Assembly: GCA_900543625.1 (NCBI GenBank)
Contig: UQSF01000003.1
Span: 57,719-121,718, forward strand
Direction of reading: 5' to 3'
DNA from: an uncultured Eubacteriales bacterium
GTDB lineage: Bacteria; Bacillota; Clostridia; Oscillospirales; Oscillospiraceae
Length of the DNA stretch: 64,000 nt
The stretch's first letter is position 1. Every line of letters begins with the position of its first letter. The notes beneath the pieces are model-generated. The model saw only the letters and a program-made list of their open reading frames with translations, had not been told where the DNA came from and did no database searches. The position numbers and the translations under genes were made by a program. Shown here piece after piece: positions 60,316-64,000 of this stretch.

Positions 60316-61356
60316 TCAGTATGTATCCTCCAGAAACTGCCGGAACGCAGTCGGCAGGGAGATCTCCGTGCGCAGCTCGTCCGGCGCTGCCCAGCGGTAT
60401 TGCGGCGGCATGGCCGAGCACTCGAGCGTGTAGCAGCGCATCGTCCAGACGATGTGCGTGAAGATGTGCTTGCCGTCGCGCGCGCTGCGCAGCCGCACGT
60501 CGCCGAGCCCCTGTCCGCTGGCAAAGGCGCCCGCCTGCTGCTCGTCGAGCAGCCCCGGCGTGTTCGGCAGCTGCCAGAGCCCGGCAAGCAGGCCGCTCGA
60601 TGGCCGCCGCTGGACGGCGAGCCGGTCGCCGCAGCGCAGGCAGAATACGGTGTGCTCCTCGGCGCGCTTGGCGCGCTTTGGCGCCTTGACCGGCAGGGCG
60701 GAGGCCGTGCCGTGTGCGCGCGCGAGACACAGCGCCGCGATCGGGCAGTCCGCGCACTGCGGCGCGCGGTTCGGGCCGCAGACGGTCGAGCCGAGCTCCA
60801 TGAGCGCCTGCGTGAAATCGCCGCAGTGCCCGGCGGGGTAGCACGCGCTCAGCGCCGCGGTGAGCGCCGTCTTGTGCGCGGCGTTGTCGATGGGCGTCGC
60901 GTCGTCGAGCACGCGCGCGCACACGCGCAGCACGTTGCCGTCCACGGCGGCGGTCGGGCGCTCGAAGCAGATCGAGGCGATCGCCCCGGCGGTGTACGGC
61001 CCGATGCCCGGCAGCGCCAGCAGGCCCTCGACCGTGTCGGGCCAGACGCCGCCGCGCGCCGCGATCACGCGGGCGCATTCCTGCGCCTTGCGCGCGCGGT
61101 TGTAGTACCCCAGCCCCTCCCAGAGCTTGAGCAGCTGCGCCTCCGGCAGCGCCGCAAGCGCAAACACATCCGGCGCGGCCGCGAGAAAGCGCGCGTAATA
61201 CCCGCGCACGGCCTCGACGCGCGTCTGCTGCAGCATGATCTCCGAGAGCCACACGTGGTACGGCTCGCGGTCGGCGCGCCACGGCAGCGTGCGCGCGTGC
61301 GCCTGAAACCAGTCGAGCAGCGGCTGCACCGTCTGCGATAGTCTCTGCGTGTCCAT
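60316..61356 (-). CDS. mutY: A/G-specific adenine glycosylase
   Basis: A 346-residue DNA repair enzyme that removes A mispaired with 8-oxoguanine. The HhH-GPD core has catalytic E39 (WLSEIMLQQT), the helix-hairpin-helix LPGIGPYTAGAIAS and catalytic D139. The [4Fe-4S] ligands are C193, C201, C204 and C210. The C-terminal NUDIX-like domain (about 225-346) recognises 8-oxoG. GGGAGGTG precedes the ATG. Confidence 0.96.
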   Translation of the reverse strand: MDTQRLSQTVQPLLDWFQAHARTLPWRADREPYHVWLSEIMLQQTRVEAVRGYYARFLAAAPDVFALAALPEAQLLKLWEGLGYYNRARKAQECARVIAARGGVWPDTVEGLLALPGIGPYTAGAIASICFERPTAAVDGNVLRVCARVLDDATPIDNAAHKTALTAALSACYPAGHCGDFTQALMELGSTVCGPNRAPQCADCPIAALCLARAHGTASALPVKAPKRAKRAEEHTVFCLRCGDRLAVQRRPSSGLLAGLWQLPNTPGLLDEQQAGAFASGQGLGDVRLRSARDGKHIFTHIVWTMRCYTLECSAMPPQYRWAAPDELRTEISLPTAFRQFLEDTY

Positions 61357-61557
61357 GGCTGCACCTCCCGAAAAAATCTGCGCTCATTATAGCATGGTTT
61401 GCCTCGCTGCGCAAAGAGGAGATTTGCCGCGCAGACAGGGGTCGCGCTTTCCTGCGCCGCGGCACTGGTCGAGCAGCTCGAAAATTGGATTGCCATGGTG
61501 CGTGACGCCAGGAAACACCTCAGCTCTTTCGCTTTGGCTGCCTTCCCGCATGCCCGC

Positions 61558-61593
61558 AAAAAAGGTCCCCGAAACATTCGTTTCGGGGACCTT
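61558..61593 (-). terminator. gdhA terminator
   Basis: A 13-14 bp stem AAGGTCCCCGAAA; on the minus strand it is followed by TTTTTTGC, 28 bases after the gdhA stop codon. The rest of 61357-61620 shows no gene. Confidence 0.9.
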
Positions 61594-61620
61594 CCTTATG
61601 TAGAGACAAGGAGTTTGAAA

Positions 61621-62970
61621 TTACACGATGCCCTGAGCCATCATGGCGTCGGCGACCTTCAGGAAGCCGGCAACGTTTGCGCCGAGCATCATGTTGCCCG
61701 GCTGGCCGCACTCGACGGAAGCGTCGTAGCAGGCTTTGAAGATGCTCTTCATGATGCCGTGCAGCTTCTCGTCCACTTCCTCGAAGCTCCAGCTCATGCG
61801 CAGGGAGTTCTGGCTCATTTCCAGACCGGAGGTGGCGACGCCGCCCGCGTTGGAAGCCTTGCCCGGCGTGTAGAGCAGGCCGGCTTCGATGACCGCGCTG
61901 ATGGCCTCGGGGGTCAGCGGCATGTTGGCGCCTTCGAACACGGCCATAGCGCCGTTGGCGATGACGGCCTTCGCGCCCTCAACGTCCATCTCGTTCTGGG
62001 ATGCGCACGGCATGGCGATGTCGCACGGCACGGTCCAGATGTCCTTGCAGCCCTCGTGGTACTCGCTGCCGGGAACCTCGTCCGCGTAGACGCTGATGCG
62101 TGCGCGGCGCTTCTGCTTGATGTCGAACAGCACGTCAAGGTTGACGCCGTTGGGATCATAGATGTAGCCCTTGGAGTCGCTCATCGCGATGACCTTGCCG
62201 CCGAGCTCGGTGCACTTCTGCGCGCAGTACTGCGCGACGTTGCCGGAGCCGGACACGATGACCTTCTTGCCCTCGAAGCTGTCGTTTCTCAGGTGCTTGA
62301 GCACTTCGTCGGAGAAGTAGCAGATGCCGTAACCGGTGGCCTGCGTGCGGGCGAGAGAGCCGCCGTAGGTCAGGCCCTTACCGGTGAGGACGCCGCCCTC
62401 AAAGCGGTCGACGATCTTCTTGTACTGGCCGTACATATAGCCGATCTCGCGCGCGCCGACGCCGATGTCGCCCGCCGGAGTGTCGGTGAACTGGCCGATG
62501 TGACGGTAGAGCTCGGTGATGAAGCTCTGGCAGAAGCGCATGACCTCGCCGTCGGACTTGCCGTGGGGGTCAAAGTCGGAGCCGCCCTTGCCGCCGCCCA
62601 TGGGGAGGGTGGTCAGGGAGTTTTTGAGGATCTGCTCGAAGCCAAGGAACTTGACGACGGACAGGTTGACCGACGGATGGAAGCGCAGACCGCCCTTGTA
62701 GGGGCCGATCGCGGAGTTGAACTGCACACGGTAGCCACGGTTGACCTGAACCTTGCCGTTGTCATCGACCCAGGGAACGCGGAAGATGATGATACGCTCG
62801 GGCTCGACGAAGCGCTCCATGAGGCCGGCTTCTTCCCACTCGGGGTGCTTGTCGACGACATGCTGGAGGCTCTCAAAGACTTCATCAACGGCCTGAAGGA
62901 ACTCGGGCTCGTTGGGATGATTCTTCTGAAGGTCTGCGAAGACGCGGTTCAGATAGGCGTTGTTAATCAT
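61621..62970 (-). CDS. gdhA: NADP-specific glutamate dehydrogenase
   Basis: A 449-residue hexameric-type GdhA that assimilates ammonium into glutamate with 2-oxoglutarate and NADPH. The catalytic region has GPYKGGLRFHPSVN (substrate Lys), PMGGGKGGSDFDP and the Rossmann motif GSGNVAQYCAQK. Length and the family-wide N-terminus (NRVFADLQKNHPNEPEFLQA) fit the small bacterial GDH-I group. AGAGGTAAG precedes the ATG. Confidence 0.97.
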   Translation of the reverse strand: MINNAYLNRVFADLQKNHPNEPEFLQAVDEVFESLQHVVDKHPEWEEAGLMERFVEPERIIIFRVPWVDDNGKVQVNRGYRVQFNSAIGPYKGGLRFHPSVNLSVVKFLGFEQILKNSLTTLPMGGGKGGSDFDPHGKSDGEVMRFCQSFITELYRHIGQFTDTPAGDIGVGAREIGYMYGQYKKIVDRFEGGVLTGKGLTYGGSLARTQATGYGICYFSDEVLKHLRNDSFEGKKVIVSGSGNVAQYCAQKCTELGGKVIAMSDSKGYIYDPNGVNLDVLFDIKQKRRARISVYADEVPGSEYHEGCKDIWTVPCDIAMPCASQNEMDVEGAKAVIANGAMAVFEGANMPLTPEAISAVIEAGLLYTPGKASNAGGVATSGLEMSQNSLRMSWSFEEVDEKLHGIMKSIFKACYDASVECGQPGNMMLGANVAGFLKVADAMMAQGIV

Positions 62971-63196
62971 TTTCTTACCTCTTTCTTGTTATTCACTTTG
63001 CTCTCATAAATGGCCTGAGTGGCCAATTTCCTTCATCATGGTAACGCAAACGGAGAAAGATTGCAATATCCGTTTTCCATATAATTTCTTTCTTTTTTTG
63101 TGCAAAAAGTCAGAAAGGGCGCTTTAAATCACTTTGTTTTCGTCAAAAAACCGACGTTCTTGCAGAGCGCAACGCCCTGTCACGATTGTTTTTATG
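62971..63196. other. AT-rich intergenic region upstream of gdhA
   Basis: About 225 bases with much lower GC than the genes. It should contain the gdhA promoter on the minus strand, but I could not select a convincing -35/-10 pair. No gene, repeat or strong hairpin is visible. Confidence 0.4.
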
Positions 63197-63241
63197 CAAG
63201 TGCAGAAATTGCACTTGACAAATTATCCTAACGAGTATAAT
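63197..63241 (+). promoter_or_regulatory. promoter with a perfect palindromic operator
   Basis: CAAGTGCA-GAAAT-TGCACTTG (63197-63217) is a perfect 8-bp inverted repeat that overlaps the -35 box TTGACA (63215-63220). TATAAT is at 63236-63241 (spacer 15). A repressor bound at this palindrome would block the promoter. Confidence 0.65.
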
Positions 63242-63299
63242 CTAAGGCAGAAGTTATTCAAACGCATAAAAAATTTGCGGCAGAAAAGAGGTGATGCAG

Positions 63300-63467
63300 A
63301 TGCGGCGATGTGAGGTGTGCTTTGCGCCGCTGCCGGAGTGGGCGGAGGCGTATCTATGGCCGTGTGCGCACGGCGGACTGACGGTGTGCGCCGACTGTTT
63401 CGACGCGCTGGTGAGCGGCCTGTCGCGCCGGGAGCTGGCGCAGCGGCTGTGTGCACCGGGAGCGTGA
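63300..63467 (+). CDS. 55-residue zinc-finger-like protein
   Basis: A short gene with AAGAGGTG 7-8 bases before the ATG at 63300 (an in-frame ATG at 63294 is too close to the ribosome binding site) and an upstream promoter-operator. The protein has C4-x2-C7, C22-x-H24 and C30-x2-C33, a pattern able to bind one or two zinc ions in a treble-clef or RING-like fold. A short helix (about 34-50) follows. Such small Cys-rich proteins often bind nucleic acid or partner proteins. No family recognised; function unknown. Confidence 0.7.
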   Translation: MRRCEVCFAPLPEWAEAYLWPCAHGGLTVCADCFDALVSGLSRRELAQRLCAPGA

Positions 63468-63482
63468 GGGGCGCAAAAGAAA

Positions 63483-63506
63483 AACCCGCCCACGGTGTGG
63501 ACGGGC
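63483..63506 (-). terminator. terminator of the four-helix-bundle gene
   Basis: Stem CCCGCCCAC/GTGGACGGG with loop GGT (one mismatch); on the minus strand it is followed by TTTTTCTTTTG. It also lies just after the zinc-finger-like gene. Confidence 0.75.
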
Positions 63507-63513
63507 AGGCAGG

Positions 63514-63861
63514 TCATGTGCGGTTTTTCTTCGCGGTGTTGACGGAGGCGATCAAAATCTTCTTCAGCTCAATGCATTTGTTGAGTATTTCTGTGTCGCT
63601 GCTGTATCCGCTTTCGATGAGCAATTCGATCCAATATTCGGTTTCGGAGCACTCTTTCAGGGCGATTTGAAGCTTTGCAATAAAATCGGCTTTGCTGTGT
63701 GCATAAAAAGCCTCTCTAATGTTGGCACCTATGCTTGTTCCGGAACGCAGAAATTGATGGATCAGGGTACTTTCGCACTTTGCGGCTCTCAATTCTTTAC
63801 ACGTCCTGATGACGATCAGCGCAAACGCTTTCGATTTGGTGATCAAAGGGCTGTCATTCAT
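63514..63861 (-). CDS. four-helix-bundle protein (S23/IVP, bAvd-like family)
   Basis: A 115-residue all-helical protein. The phrase LIHQFLRSGTSIGANIREAFYAHSKADF is cut here into its two marks: the SGTSIGANI turn and the KADFIAKLQIALKE helix, both typical of the family first found in 23S rRNA intervening sequences. AAAGGTGG precedes the ATG at 63861. Free-standing members are common in bacteria; some are linked to diversity-generating retroelements, but none is visible here. Composition is less GC-rich than the window average. Function unknown. Confidence 0.88.
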   Translation of the reverse strand: MNDSPLITKSKAFALIVIRTCKELRAAKCESTLIHQFLRSGTSIGANIREAFYAHSKADFIAKLQIALKECSETEYWIELLIESGYSSDTEILNKCIELKKILIASVNTAKKNRT

Positions 63862-64000
63862 GGCGATCCACCTTTCCGGCCCATGATAACGCACGCACAT
63901 GAAAATGTAAAGAACACAGTATTAGGGAAGAAGGAAGAGTGAAGCGTGAAAAAGTAAAAATCGACAAGTCTCTTTCGAAACTTATGGAAATACGCCACAG
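63862..64000. other. window end, no gene recognised
   Basis: AT-rich sequence upstream of the four-helix-bundle gene. It may contain the promoter of that gene or the start of a plus-strand gene beyond the window; nothing firm can be supported. Confidence 0.3.

Noticed and set aside
63514..63861. Diversity-generating retroelement accessory protein (Avd)
   Set aside because: The four-helix-bundle family also has many free-standing members. No reverse transcriptase or template/variable repeat is visible in the window.

Overview
The window looks like a chromosome segment of a GC-rich, anaerobic, probably spore-forming member of Clostridia (Oscillospirales-like). The evidence is a Spo0A, a three-subunit electron-bifurcating [FeFe]-hydrogenase, S-layer-homology (SLH) surface proteins, ribonuclease Y, CIRCE-controlled groESL, a type III pantothenate kinase beside an ECF S component, and many canonical sigma-A promoters. 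I saw no rRNA, tRNA, CRISPR array, prophage or complete classical insertion sequence. The taxonomic placement is inference.

Layout. 1-3.8 kb: a truncated membrane-protein start, rny, a compact inverted-repeat-bounded DUF559 nuclease cassette with a frameshift, a 34-residue peptide gene with a near-consensus promoter, and a small membrane protein. 3.8-10.2 kb (minus strand): groEL/groES under CIRCE, a lipid kinase, a THUMP rRNA methyltransferase overlapping a membrane-protein gene, and aroC. 10.3-13.9 kb: a response regulator, histidine kinase and membrane-anchored HtrA protease, probably an envelope-stress cluster. 14.2-16.8 kb (minus): an NMT1/SsuA-type ABC importer behind a leader with a terminator. 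17-21 kb: hydrogenase operon. 21.2-22.4 kb: hpf and a FlK-like thioesterase. 22.6-27.9 kb: glyS, nadE, a probable pantothenate ECF S component and coaX. 28-29.2 kb: a CDF metal exporter behind a probable NiCo riboswitch. 29.2-33.7 kb: a leaderless HTH membrane regulator, an 897-residue anchored protein of unknown function, and spo0A. 34-38.9 kb: a SulP transporter with an unusual tail, a frameshifted amidohydrolase, and prmA. 39.2-42.1 kb: argG and argH. 42.2-48.7 kb: three SLH surface proteins, the first behind a G11 tract. 49-57.6 kb: a second two-component pair, cls, a DJ-1 protein, a second HTH membrane regulator, degV, an AEC carrier and prsW. 57.7-64 kb: a PepSY-like small protein, a third two-component pair, mutY, gdhA, a 55-residue zinc-finger-like protein behind a palindromic operator, and a four-helix-bundle protein.

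The most unusual content lies between genes. A roughly 200-nt multi-hairpin element occurs intact twice (45.5 and 48.8 kb), and each copy sits between two identical copies of a locus-specific terminator palindrome. Its stems differ between copies by compensatory changes. Two decayed copies occur at 32.8 and 40.6 kb. A second kind of element, at 1.95-2.72 kb, is a nested inverted-repeat structure that tightly encloses a Vsr-like (DUF559) nuclease gene. Among the proteins, the most notable is an NAD synthetase whose glutaminase domain appears to have lost its catalytic Lys and Cys.

Long antisense reading frames are common because of the high GC content and were not annotated. All family assignments come from reading motifs; no database search was run.
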